Assembly (NCBI GenBank): GCA_049582805.1
Contig: JBAUUR010000006.1
Location: forward strand, 1 to 23,509
Source of the DNA: CAVXFS01 sp049582805
Lineage (GTDB): Bacteria > Pseudomonadota > Gammaproteobacteria > Burkholderiales > Gallionellaceae
Direction: 5' to 3'
Length of the DNA stretch: 23,509 nt
Numbering within the stretch: position 1 is the first letter of the stretch; the number at the start of each line of letters is the position of its first letter. The notes under the pieces are model-generated. The model saw only the letters and a program-made list of their open reading frames with translations, made no database searches and was not told where the DNA came from. The position numbers and the translations under genes are program-made. Positions 1 to 6,737 of the stretch are shown one piece after another.

Positions 1-404
1 CTTGTGATAGTGGCTCCGTCGATTGCGTTTGCATCGACATCTCCGCCAGCATGACCGATTCCTCGCTTATTTCTAAGCGTGTACAAGAAAGAAAGCGCTC
101 GTGGGATGACGATCCGCATGGACTCATTGGCCACTGTCTTAGGAACTTGAGCAAAACTATCGCATTCGCCGGCGAAGTTGGTTATTTGCTGGCCAAAGGG
201 CGTGACTGGCTTTTTTAGTTCATGCTGAAGCAAGCGGATAACTGTTTCGCACAGCTTGCCAGCACTGACTCCAGCGGCGTCGTACTTTCCTTCCGAGTGG
301 CGCGATTTCAAGTCCAAATAGGAGTTGATAATGCGATTTCTATAGTCGGTCGGTACATTCGCCAGAGCATCTCGAAGCGGTGAATTAGGCTTTGGTGTAT
401 TCAT
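1..404 (-). CDS. Partial HEPN-like protein, C-terminus off the left edge
   Basis: An open minus-strand frame starts at ATG 404-402 and is uninterrupted for 134 codons to the window edge, so the gene is truncated by the window. The visible protein is mainly helical in composition. It ends with RNKRGIGHAGGDVD (residues 111-124), in which R111 and H118 form an R-x6-H arrangement. HEPN ribonuclease domains of abortive-infection and toxin proteins carry an Rx4-6H motif, usually as RN...H as here. The gene overlaps the 3' end of the 161-residue gene by 20 bases, so the two are probably co-transcribed and translationally linked. Assignment to HEPN rests on this motif and general character only; the family is not identified and catalytic activity is an inference. 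A minus-strand sequence resembling a weak Shine-Dalgarno (GATGGG) precedes the start. Confidence 0.7.
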   Translation of the reverse strand, partial: MNTPKPNSPLRDALANVPTDYRNRIINSYLDLKSRHSEGKYDAAGVSAGKLCETVIRLLQHELKKPVTPFGQQITNFAGECDSFAQVPKTVANESMRIVIPRALSFLYTLRNKRGIGHAGGDVDANAIDGATIT

Positions 405-870
405 ACTGCCCATCTTTATTCTTCTTTCGCGTCAGTTTGCCGTCGCGCAAAAGGCGAAGCAGCCCTGGCGAGCATTCACTGGCCTTGTAGTGGTGCCCCT
501 TCGACGTGCTGCAGTGAGAAACGATCGCGCTGATCGTTTGAGGATTCTTGAAAAAACCGCTTGTCAGCAACTGATTGATCATCGTGAATGCCCCTGGAGA
601 ACTTGCGTTGCGCGAGGGTTTTCGCTTCTGTTCACCAGCTTTAGATTCGGCCTTAGTTTCGGCGCTTGCTTTTGGCGTCTTCTTGGTAGGTCGCCGACTT
701 TTAGCCCGAGCCGGCGGGGACAGCGATTGTGTAGTTGGGGTACTGCTTGAGACACCCAGTTGTCCAAGAAGCACTTCCACAACGCGAAGTTGAACCGATT
801 CGCTCTTAAACGCATTGACTACGTCGGCAATGCTCTTGAGTCTTTTTTGGAGTTCGTCGAGATCATTCAT
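385..870 (-). CDS. Hypothetical protein, 161 aa, coupled to the HEPN-like gene
   Basis: The start is set at ATG 870-868 because GGAGGA lies five bases upstream on the minus strand; an upstream ATG at 906 would add 12 residues without such a site. The N-terminus (about residues 1-45) looks like an amphipathic coiled coil (MNDLDELQKRLKSIADVV). The middle (about 50-90) is a basic, Ser/Thr/Ala/Lys-rich linker, probably disordered. The C-terminal 60 residues (from GAFTMINQLL to QYEYTKA) form a compact-looking domain with RLLRDGKLTRKKNKDGQYEY, reminiscent of a small winged-helix wing. I do not recognise a named family. Its gene ends inside the start of the HEPN-like gene, so a partner, regulator or antitoxin role is conceivable but is inference from layout only. 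Confidence 0.75.
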   Translation of the reverse strand: MNDLDELQKRLKSIADVVNAFKSESVQLRVVEVLLGQLGVSSSTPTTQSLSPPARAKSRRPTKKTPKASAETKAESKAGEQKRKPSRNASSPGAFTMINQLLTSGFFKNPQTISAIVSHCSTSKGHHYKASECSPGLLRLLRDGKLTRKKNKDGQYEYTKA

Positions 871-911
871 CAGCTTCCTCCAGTGAGTTTTGTGGCTGGC
901 CAGCATAACAT
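870..911 (-). other. Possible 13-codon leader ORF coupled to the 161-aa gene
   Basis: On the minus strand ATG 911-909 follows AGGAGA by six bases and opens a 13-residue frame (MLCWPATKLTGGS) that stops at TGA 872-870. That stop shares its last base with the ATG of the 161-aa gene (TGATG). The arrangement fits a translationally coupled leader peptide, but so short a frame can arise by chance. Confidence 0.25.
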
Positions 912-956
912 GGCGAATCTCCTGATAGAAGGCAGAGCACCATCATGTGTTGGTGG

Positions 957-3563
957 CTATACCAGTTTCTTCAACCGATATAGTCTCTCCAGCGCTTCCT
1001 TTGGACTCAGTTCATCCGGCTGCACTTCACGCATCGCCGCCAACAACGGATGCTCTTCCGCTTCTTCTGGTTCTACTTTCCTGTGGTCGAACAAATCCCC
1101 CTGCGGACTTTGCGCCGCGCTGTTCTGTTCCAGCGCGCGCAGTTGCCGTTTCGCGCTGCGAATGACGCTTTGCGGTACGCCTGCGAGGGCTGCGACTTGC
1201 AGGCCGTAGCTCTGGCTGGCTGCGCCTTCGTTTACGCTGTGCAGGAACACGATGCTGTGCTGGTGTTCGATGGCGGACAGATGCACGTTGGCGAGTTGCT
1301 GGAATTCCTCGTTCAGCCGCGTGAGTTCGAAGTAGTGGGTGGCGAACAGGGTATAACTGCAGTTGTTTTCCAGCAGGTGGCGCGCGATGGCGTAGGCGAG
1401 GGCGAGGCCGTCGAAGGTGGATGTGCCGCGCCCGATCTCGTCCACCAGCACCAGGCTTTTCTCTGTGGCGTTGTGCAGGATTTTGGCGGCTTCGGTCATT
1501 TCGACCATGAAGGTGGAACGACCGCTGGCAAGATCATCGGATGCGCCGATGCGGGTGAAGATCTGGTCCAGTTCGCCCAGCACGGCTTGCTGCGCCGGGA
1601 CGAAGCTGCCGCAGTGCGCGAGCAGCGCGATCAGCGCGACCTGGCGCATGTAGGTAGACTTGCCGCCCATGTTGGGGCCGGTGATCAGCAGCATCTTGCG
1701 CGCGGCGTGCAGGTCGGTGTCGTTGGCGATGAACGGTTCAACTTGCGCTTCTACCACCGGATGCCGTCCCTTGCTGATGCGCAATACGGACTCACTCACG
1801 AATTGCGGCGCGCTGTACTTCAGCGTGGCGGCGCGTTCGGCAAAAGTGGCGAGCAGGTCGAGTTCGGCGATGGCGGCGGCAATGCGTTGCAGTTGCGGGA
1901 TGAAGGGAGCCAACTGGTCGAGTAACTGGTCGTAGAGAAATTTCTCGCGCGCCAGCGCGCGCTCGTTGGCCGAAAGCGCCTTGTCCTCGAACGCTTTCAG
2001 TTCCGGCGTGATGTAGCGCTCGGCATTCTTCAGCGTCTGGCGGCGGCGGTAATCGTCCGGCACCTTGACTGATTGGGCATGGTTCACTTCGATGTAAAAG
2101 CCATGCACGCGGTTGTATTCCACCTTGAGATTGGCGATGCCGGTGCGCGCGCGTTCGCGCGCTTCCAGCGCGAGCAGAAAGTCGCCGCAGTTGGTCTGGA
2201 TGCCGCGCAGCTCGTCTAGTTCGGGGTCGAAGTTGTCGGCGATGACGCCGCCTTCTCTTAGCACTGACGATGGCTCTGCCTTGATGGTTTTCTGCAGAAG
2301 ATCGATCAATACGGTTTCGGCCTGTAATGCATCGGCAAGCATTTGTAGAAAGGCGGGAGCTTCCCCCCTCTCCCCAGCCCTCTCCCGCAAGGGGAGAGGG
2401 AGCAAGGTGGCGTGTAATACAGGGAGTTGTAGCAATGTGTCGCGCAGGCCGGAGAGGTCGCGCGGACGGGCACTCTTCAGCGCGATACGCGCGGTGATGC
2501 GCTCCACGTCCACGCAGGACTTTAAATGCTCATGCACACGCCGGTAAAGCTCCCTCTCCCCTTGCGGGAGAGGGCTGGGGAGAGGGGGTTCTTTGAGTTG
2601 CTCTACCGCCTCTAGCCTGGCATTCAGCACGTTGCGGTCGCGCAGCGGGTGGTGCAGCCAGTGCGCCAGCAGGCGGCTGCCCATGTTGGTGGCGCAGGTG
2701 TCGAGCAGCGACAGCAGCGTGGGGGCCGGTTCGCCGCGCAGGGTCTGGGTGATCTCCAGGTTGCGCCTTGTCGCGGCGTCCATGCGCACATACTGGTCGG
2801 CGCTGTATACCTGCATGCCGCGCACGTGGGCCATGCTCTGGCCCTGGGTGAGTTTCGCGTAGCCGAGCAATGCGCCCGCCGCTTCGAGGCCCACGGTGAA
2901 ATCGTCGCAGCCGAAACCAGCGAGGTCGAGCGTGGCGAATTGCTGGCACAGCGCGCGGCGCGCGGTTTCCAGCTCGAAATGCCAGGTGGGCAGCGTCTTG
3001 CGTGGTGCCTCGTGTTGCGGCGCGGCGGCATCTTCCGCGAGCAGGATTTCCGAGGGTTGTAAACGCTCCAGTTCAGCGGGCAGATTCGCGGCGGCGGTTT
3101 CGGCGACGAAGAATTTACCCGAGGCGAGATTCAGCCACGCCAACCCGACCTTGCCGTGGCGCTGGTGCAGCGCCAGCAGCAGGTTGTCGCGCTTCTCTTC
3201 CAGCAATGCGGAATCGGTCAGCGTGCCGGGCGTGACAATGCGGACCACCTTGCGCTCGACCGGCCCCTTGCTGGTGGCGGGGTCACCGATCTGCTCGCAG
3301 ATCGCCACCGACTCGCCCAGCCTGATCAGCCGCGCCAGGTATTGTTCGGCGGCGTGATACGGCACGCCCGCCATCTTGATCGGCTGGCCGTTGGAGGCGC
3401 CGCGCTGGGTCAGTGTGATGTCGAGCAGCTTGGCCGCGCGCGTCGCGTCTTCATGGAACAGCTCGTAAAAATCACCCATGCGGTAGAACAGCAGCATGTC
3501 GGGATGCTGCGCCTTGATCTGCAGGTACTGCTGCATCATCGGCGTGTGCTGGGCGGCGCTCAT
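957..3563 (-). CDS. mutS: DNA mismatch repair ATPase MutS
   Basis: MutS recognises base mismatches and small loops and recruits MutL to start methyl-directed or strand-directed repair in the cytoplasm. The 868-residue product has the mismatch-probing FYE motif near the N-terminus (F32-Y33-E34 in MGDFYELF). Its ATPase domain has the Walker A GPNMGGKST (K635), then LVLVDEIGRGTSTFDG as Walker B and neighbouring motif, and a C-terminal helical dimerisation region. It is about 15 residues longer than the E. coli protein (853). Two 13-codon insertions in the lever region (residues 326-338 and 388-400), each encoded by a copy of a 39-bp repeat, more than account for the difference. The gene lies 16 bp downstream of suhB on the same strand. 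ATG 3563 gives the family's usual N-terminus (TPMMQQYLQIK); no strong ribosome-binding site precedes it. Confidence 0.97.
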   Translation of the reverse strand: MSAAQHTPMMQQYLQIKAQHPDMLLFYRMGDFYELFHEDATRAAKLLDITLTQRGASNGQPIKMAGVPYHAAEQYLARLIRLGESVAICEQIGDPATSKGPVERKVVRIVTPGTLTDSALLEEKRDNLLLALHQRHGKVGLAWLNLASGKFFVAETAAANLPAELERLQPSEILLAEDAAAPQHEAPRKTLPTWHFELETARRALCQQFATLDLAGFGCDDFTVGLEAAGALLGYAKLTQGQSMAHVRGMQVYSADQYVRMDAATRRNLEITQTLRGEPAPTLLSLLDTCATNMGSRLLAHWLHHPLRDRNVLNARLEAVEQLKEPPLPSPLPQGERELYRRVHEHLKSCVDVERITARIALKSARPRDLSGLRDTLLQLPVLHATLLPLPLRERAGERGEAPAFLQMLADALQAETVLIDLLQKTIKAEPSSVLREGGVIADNFDPELDELRGIQTNCGDFLLALEARERARTGIANLKVEYNRVHGFYIEVNHAQSVKVPDDYRRRQTLKNAERYITPELKAFEDKALSANERALAREKFLYDQLLDQLAPFIPQLQRIAAAIAELDLLATFAERAATLKYSAPQFVSESVLRISKGRHPVVEAQVEPFIANDTDLHAARKMLLITGPNMGGKSTYMRQVALIALLAHCGSFVPAQQAVLGELDQIFTRIGASDDLASGRSTFMVEMTEAAKILHNATEKSLVLVDEIGRGTSTFDGLALAYAIARHLLENNCSYTLFATHYFELTRLNEEFQQLANVHLSAIEHQHSIVFLHSVNEGAASQSYGLQVAALAGVPQSVIRSAKRQLRALEQNSAAQSPQGDLFDHRKVEPEEAEEHPLLAAMREVQPDELSPKEALERLYRLKKLV
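2364..2402 (+). repeat. 39-bp repeat, copy A, inside mutS
   Basis: This copy is a perfect inverted match to the copy at 2550-2588. It is itself nearly palindromic (CCCTCTCCC, a short loop, then GGGAGAGGG). Read on the mutS strand it occupies exactly codons 388-400 and encodes LPLPLRERAGERG. Such CTCTCCCC/GGGGAGAG elements are widespread dispersed repeats in proteobacterial genomes. Confidence 0.9.
2550..2588 (-). repeat. 39-bp repeat, copy B, inside mutS
   Basis: This copy is the perfect reverse complement of the copy at 2364-2402, separated from it by 147 bp (49 codons). On the mutS strand it fills exactly codons 326-338 and encodes PPLPSPLPQGERE. Both orientations and frames are free of stop codons, so both insertions leave mutS intact. 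Confidence 0.9.
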
Positions 3564-3579
3564 GAGTGTGGCAGGTCGT

Positions 3580-4386
3580 TCAGGCGGCGGGTGTTTTTAA
3601 TCCATCGGTCAGGTGCGGCGCAATGACTTGGAGCATCTGTTCGTACACCTTGGGATTGCCCGCACAGATGTGTCCGCTCTTGAGGTAGCCGTCGTTGCCC
3701 TGTAAATCGCCGACCATCCCCCCCGCTTCGGTGATCAGCAGACACCCTGCAGCGATGTCCCACGGTTTCAGGCCGGTTTCGAAGAATCCGTCATAGCGTC
3801 CGGCGGCGGTGTAGGCCAGATCGAGCGAGGCGGCGCCGGGGCGGCGCAGGCCGGAGGTCTTCTGCATCATGTCGCGGAAAATGGCGAGATAAGCATCAAT
3901 GTGCTCGAATCGGGTGTAGGGGAATCCTGTGCCGATCAGGCAATCGGCCAGTTCCGTGCGCTTGCTGACGCGCAGGCGGCGGTCGTTGAAATAGGCGCCG
4001 CGCCCGCGCGTGGCGGTAAACAGGTCGTTCTTGGTCGGGTCGTAGATTACGGCTTGCGTCAATATGCCGTTGTGCTGCAAGGCGATGGAGACGGCATATT
4101 GCTGGAAACCATGCAGGAAATTGGTCGTGCCGTCGAGCGGATCGATCACCCAGAGGTATTCCGAGTTGCCTTGGGCGCCGCTCTCTTCTGCTAGAATCGC
4201 ATGGCTGGGGTAGGCGTCAAGCAAGGTTTCGATGATGGTTTGCTCGGCAACACGATCCACTTCGCTGACATAATCGGAATGCGATTTCCTGGTGACGGTG
4301 AGGTGATCGAGATTGTCTGCGGCGCGGTGGATCAAATTTCCTGCGCGGCGTGCTGCTTTCACCGCGATGGTGAGCATGGGGTGCAT
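3580..4386 (-). CDS. suhB: Inositol-1-monophosphatase family protein SuhB
   Basis: SuhB is a Mg2+-dependent phosphatase that hydrolyses inositol monophosphates. In E. coli it also acts with the Nus factors in rRNA transcription antitermination. The 268-residue product has the family's metal-binding motifs in order: AEESG, then WVIDPLDGTTNF, then the C-terminal PWDIAAGCLLITEAGG. The N-terminus MHPMLTIAVKAARRAG matches the usual start of the family and follows AAAAAGG on the minus strand, supporting ATG 4386. It is the first gene of the suhB-mutS pair and diverges from trmJ. Confidence 0.95.
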   Translation of the reverse strand: MHPMLTIAVKAARRAGNLIHRAADNLDHLTVTRKSHSDYVSEVDRVAEQTIIETLLDAYPSHAILAEESGAQGNSEYLWVIDPLDGTTNFLHGFQQYAVSIALQHNGILTQAVIYDPTKNDLFTATRGRGAYFNDRRLRVSKRTELADCLIGTGFPYTRFEHIDAYLAIFRDMMQKTSGLRRPGAASLDLAYTAAGRYDGFFETGLKPWDIAAGCLLITEAGGMVGDLQGNDGYLKSGHICAGNPKVYEQMLQVIAPHLTDGLKTPAA

Positions 4387-4464
4387 AACGAAACCTTTTT
4401 AATGAGCGGTCGGAAAATTCCGGTCATGTATTTTAACGTAAATACTCGCGCAGCGAGTCCTTGT

Positions 4465-4560
4465 CCCCCTCGCCCGCTTGCGGGATAACCAGCCACCTGG
4501 TTGTCGCTTTTTGACAACTTGGAGGAACGGCCGGTAGTTTTATCAGAGGGCCGGGAGAGG
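4465..4560. repeat. Degenerate, interrupted copy of the mutS repeat between suhB and trmJ
   Basis: The suhB-trmJ intergenic region holds CCCCTCGCCCGCTTGCGGG around 4466-4484 and GAGGGCCGGGAGAGGG at about 4544-4559. These resemble the left and right parts of the 39-bp element found twice in mutS, separated here by about 60 bp of unrelated sequence with small hairpins (ACCAG/CTGGT, TTGTC/GACAA). The match is imperfect, so a shared origin is only suggested. Confidence 0.35.
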
Positions 4561-4569
4561 GAAACGGGC

Positions 4570-5418
4570 ATGGCGAGTTTCGTGATCAGGGGCAGCATAT
4601 TTGCCGTGCCGATTAGTGTGAAGCGTGTTTTGGATAAACCTGTTTTGATTAACTCGGGAATTTTAAATAATGTCCGTGTGGTGCTGAGCCACACCACCCA
4701 TCCGGGCAATATCGGCGCGGCGGCGCGGGCGATAAAGACCATGGGGTTACACCATTTGTATCTCATTAATCCCCGCTATTTCCCCGATCCGCAGGCAGAA
4801 GCCATGGCGGCCGGAGCCGACGATATTTTGCGCGATGCGCTGGTGTGCGATTCGATAGACCAGGCTTTGCGTGGCGTGGTGTTCAGCGTGGCGATGACGG
4901 CGCGGCTGCGCGACGTTTCGTTTGAGGTGAAGACGCCGCGCGAGGCGATACCGGAATTGTTGCGACACGCAAGCAGCCAGCCGGTGGCCCTGCTGTTCGG
5001 CACCGAGATGTCCGGCCTGACCAACGAGGAAATAGGCAAGGCGCAGCTGCTGGTGAGCATTCCGGCCGCCCCGGATTTTTCCTCGCTCAACCTTGCGGCT
5101 GCGGTGCAGGTGATGGCTTATGAATTGCATGTCGCATTGCAGAACCGGATTCCGGATGCGCCGGAGTTGCACCCGGCGCCGTATGAACAGGTGGAGGGTT
5201 TGTACGCGCATCTGGAAAAGACGCTGTCCGAGATTGGCTTCTTCAACACGCAAAACCCGGCTCGGCTCATGCAGCGCCTGCGCCGCCTGTATGCGCGGGC
5301 GCGCTTGGAGCAGGAGGAAGTCAACATTCTGCGCGGCATACTGAGCGTTACAACCGGGTACAATGCGCGGCTTAAAAAGCGCTATTTGGAAGAACATCCG
5401 GATGTTCAAGAACATTAG
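4570..5418 (+). CDS. trmJ: tRNA (Cm32/Um32) 2'-O-methyltransferase TrmJ
   Basis: TrmJ is a SPOUT-fold methyltransferase that uses S-adenosylmethionine to methylate the ribose of nucleotide 32 in the tRNA anticodon loop. The knotted-fold motifs are clear: NVRVVLSHTTHPGNIGAAAR with IKTMGL near the N-terminus, FGTEMSGLTNEE, and SSLNLAAAVQVMAYEL. A C-terminal helical extension follows, as in the E. coli protein. ATG 4570 follows GAGGG by about eight bases and gives 282 residues, some 30 more at the N-terminus than E. coli TrmJ. A TTG at 4645 would give 257 residues, closer to the family length, and TTG 4501 would give 305. The start is therefore uncertain. The 3' end overlaps cysE by 17 bases. 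Confidence 0.92.
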   Translation: MASFVIRGSIFAVPISVKRVLDKPVLINSGILNNVRVVLSHTTHPGNIGAAARAIKTMGLHHLYLINPRYFPDPQAEAMAAGADDILRDALVCDSIDQALRGVVFSVAMTARLRDVSFEVKTPREAIPELLRHASSQPVALLFGTEMSGLTNEEIGKAQLLVSIPAAPDFSSLNLAAAVQVMAYELHVALQNRIPDAPELHPAPYEQVEGLYAHLEKTLSEIGFFNTQNPARLMQRLRRLYARARLEQEEVNILRGILSVTTGYNARLKKRYLEEHPDVQEH

Positions 5419-6130
5419 GGAAGACGTTGTCAGCGTATTCGACCGCGATCCGGCGGCACGCACCACTTTCGAGGTGCTGACCTGCTATCCGGGCTTGCAT
5501 GCGCGCATTTTCCATCGCATGACGAACAAGCTGTGGCACGCCAACTTCAAATGGCTGGCGCGCTTTCTGTCACATATTGCGCGCTGGTTCACCGGCATCG
5601 AAATCCATCCCGGGGCGACCATCGGTCGGCGGTTTTTCATAGACCATGGCATGGGCGTGGTGATCGGTGAAACCGCCGAGATTGGTGATGATGTGACGCT
5701 GTATCATGGCGTAACGCTGGGCGGCACGTCATGGAAGGAAGGCAAACGCCATCCCACGCTGGGCAATGGCGTGATTGTCGGTGCGGGCGCAAAAATATTA
5801 GGCCCTATCCACATTGGGGACAATGCCAAGATCGGTTCCAATGCGGTGGTGGTGAAGGATGTGCCGGCTGGAGCAACCGCCGCCGGGATTCCCGCGCGCG
5901 TCCTGGATGAAGCGAAGAAGGCCGAAGGATTCAATGCCTACGGCATCGGCAATGACCAGAACGATCCCCTGTCCAAGGCTATTCATGGTCTTCTTGGGCA
6001 CAGCATGGTGGTGGACAGACGTATAGACCTGATTCTCGAACAACTGGAGAAGATGGGGGTAAACGTCGAAGAGGAGCGTGCTACCGCAGACAAGTTCGAT
6101 CCAAATCACCTGAATAAAATAGTTGACTAA
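5402..6130 (+). CDS. cysE: Serine O-acetyltransferase CysE
   Basis: CysE transfers acetyl from acetyl-CoA to serine, giving O-acetylserine, the committed precursor of cysteine. The 242-residue product has the N-terminal helical region (MFKNIREDVVSVFDRDPAAR) followed by a left-handed beta-helix of hexapeptide repeats. The repeats include HGMGVVIGETAEIGDD, LYHGVTLGGT and AKIGSNAVVVKDVPAGATA. ATG 5402 was preferred over an in-frame ATG at 5363 because MFKNIRED is the usual family start and GGAAG lies upstream. It is translationally coupled to trmJ by a 17-base overlap. Placement directly before the isc operon makes sense because IscS consumes cysteine as its sulfur source. The stop codon lies inside the IscR-type operator. 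Confidence 0.95.
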   Translation: MFKNIREDVVSVFDRDPAARTTFEVLTCYPGLHARIFHRMTNKLWHANFKWLARFLSHIARWFTGIEIHPGATIGRRFFIDHGMGVVIGETAEIGDDVTLYHGVTLGGTSWKEGKRHPTLGNGVIVGAGAKILGPIHIGDNAKIGSNAVVVKDVPAGATAAGIPARVLDEAKKAEGFNAYGIGNDQNDPLSKAIHGLLGHSMVVDRRIDLILEQLEKMGVNVEEERATADKFDPNHLNKIVD

Positions 6131-6158
6131 AACATTCAGGCATTCTATTATTCCTCGC
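6119..6158 (+). promoter_or_regulatory. iscR promoter with overlapping IscR type-1 operator
   Basis: Positions 6119-6143 match the published type-1 IscR site (ATASYYGACTRWWWYAGTCRRSTAT as I recall it) at 23 of 25 positions. The mismatches fall in the right half-site. The same stretch holds a -35 TTGACT (6123-6128), which lies exactly 17 bp from a -10 TATTAT (6146-6151). The operator thus covers the -35 and spacer, as expected for repression of the operon by [2Fe-2S]-IscR. It overlaps the last codons and the stop of cysE. Predicted transcription start is near 6158, leaving an 85-90 base leader before iscR. Confidence 0.85.
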
Positions 6159-6244
6159 AGTAGCGGGTGTTCCATCTGGTTGCATTTTACCTTACTCGTC
6201 CCCGCTATTCCATAGAACTGAAGGATTACTAAGGAGAAAATATC

Positions 6245-6718
6245 ATGCGGCTTACCACCAAGGGGCGTTTTGCTGTTACTGCAATGGTCGATCTGGCGAC
6301 ACGAGGCGGACATGCGCCGGTGACGCTGGCAGGTATCAGCGAACGTCAGAGAATTTCGTTGTCCTATCTGGAACAGTTGTTCGGCAAGCTGCGCAGGCAC
6401 AACATCGTCGAAAGTGTGCGCGGACCAGGCGGCGGCTATTATCTGGCGCGTCCGGGTTCACAGATCACTATCGCCGAGATCATCAAGGCTGTGGATGAAC
6501 CGGTGGATTCAAGCAGCTGTGGCGGCAAGGCGGATTGTTTTGATGACCACCCATGCATGACCCATGACTTGTGGATGGGCTTGAACAAGGCCTTGCAGGA
6601 CTACCTGGCTGCGGTAAATTTGCAGCAACTGGTGGATCAACATATGCAGGCAAAGGCAGAAGTTTCACCGGTGACGGTCAGCAAGCGTCGGGACACTTCA
6701 ACGCTGGCGACAGCTTGA
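6245..6718 (+). CDS. iscR: Fe-S cluster-sensing transcriptional regulator IscR
   Basis: IscR is an Rrf2-family repressor that binds a [2Fe-2S] cluster and then represses the isc operon, giving feedback on Fe-S cluster status. The 157-residue product starts with the winged helix-turn-helix typical of the family (MRLTTKGRFAVTAMVDLA, then ISLSYLEQLFGKLR and SVRGPGGGYYLAR). The cluster ligands are all present at the same numbers as in E. coli: C92, C98, C104 and H107. AAGGAG lies eight bases before ATG 6245. It is the first gene of the ISC operon, 19 bp before iscS, and its own operator lies at 6119-6143. Confidence 0.97.
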   Translation: MRLTTKGRFAVTAMVDLATRGGHAPVTLAGISERQRISLSYLEQLFGKLRRHNIVESVRGPGGGYYLARPGSQITIAEIIKAVDEPVDSSSCGGKADCFDDHPCMTHDLWMGLNKALQDYLAAVNLQQLVDQHMQAKAEVSPVTVSKRRDTSTLATA

Positions 6719-6737
6719 CAAGGTTAAGGAGCCGGCA

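Noticed and set aside
1050..1925. Plus-strand open frame of 291 codons
   Set aside because: It lies antisense to mutS in high-GC coding sequence, has no recognisable protein motif and is explained as a shadow frame.
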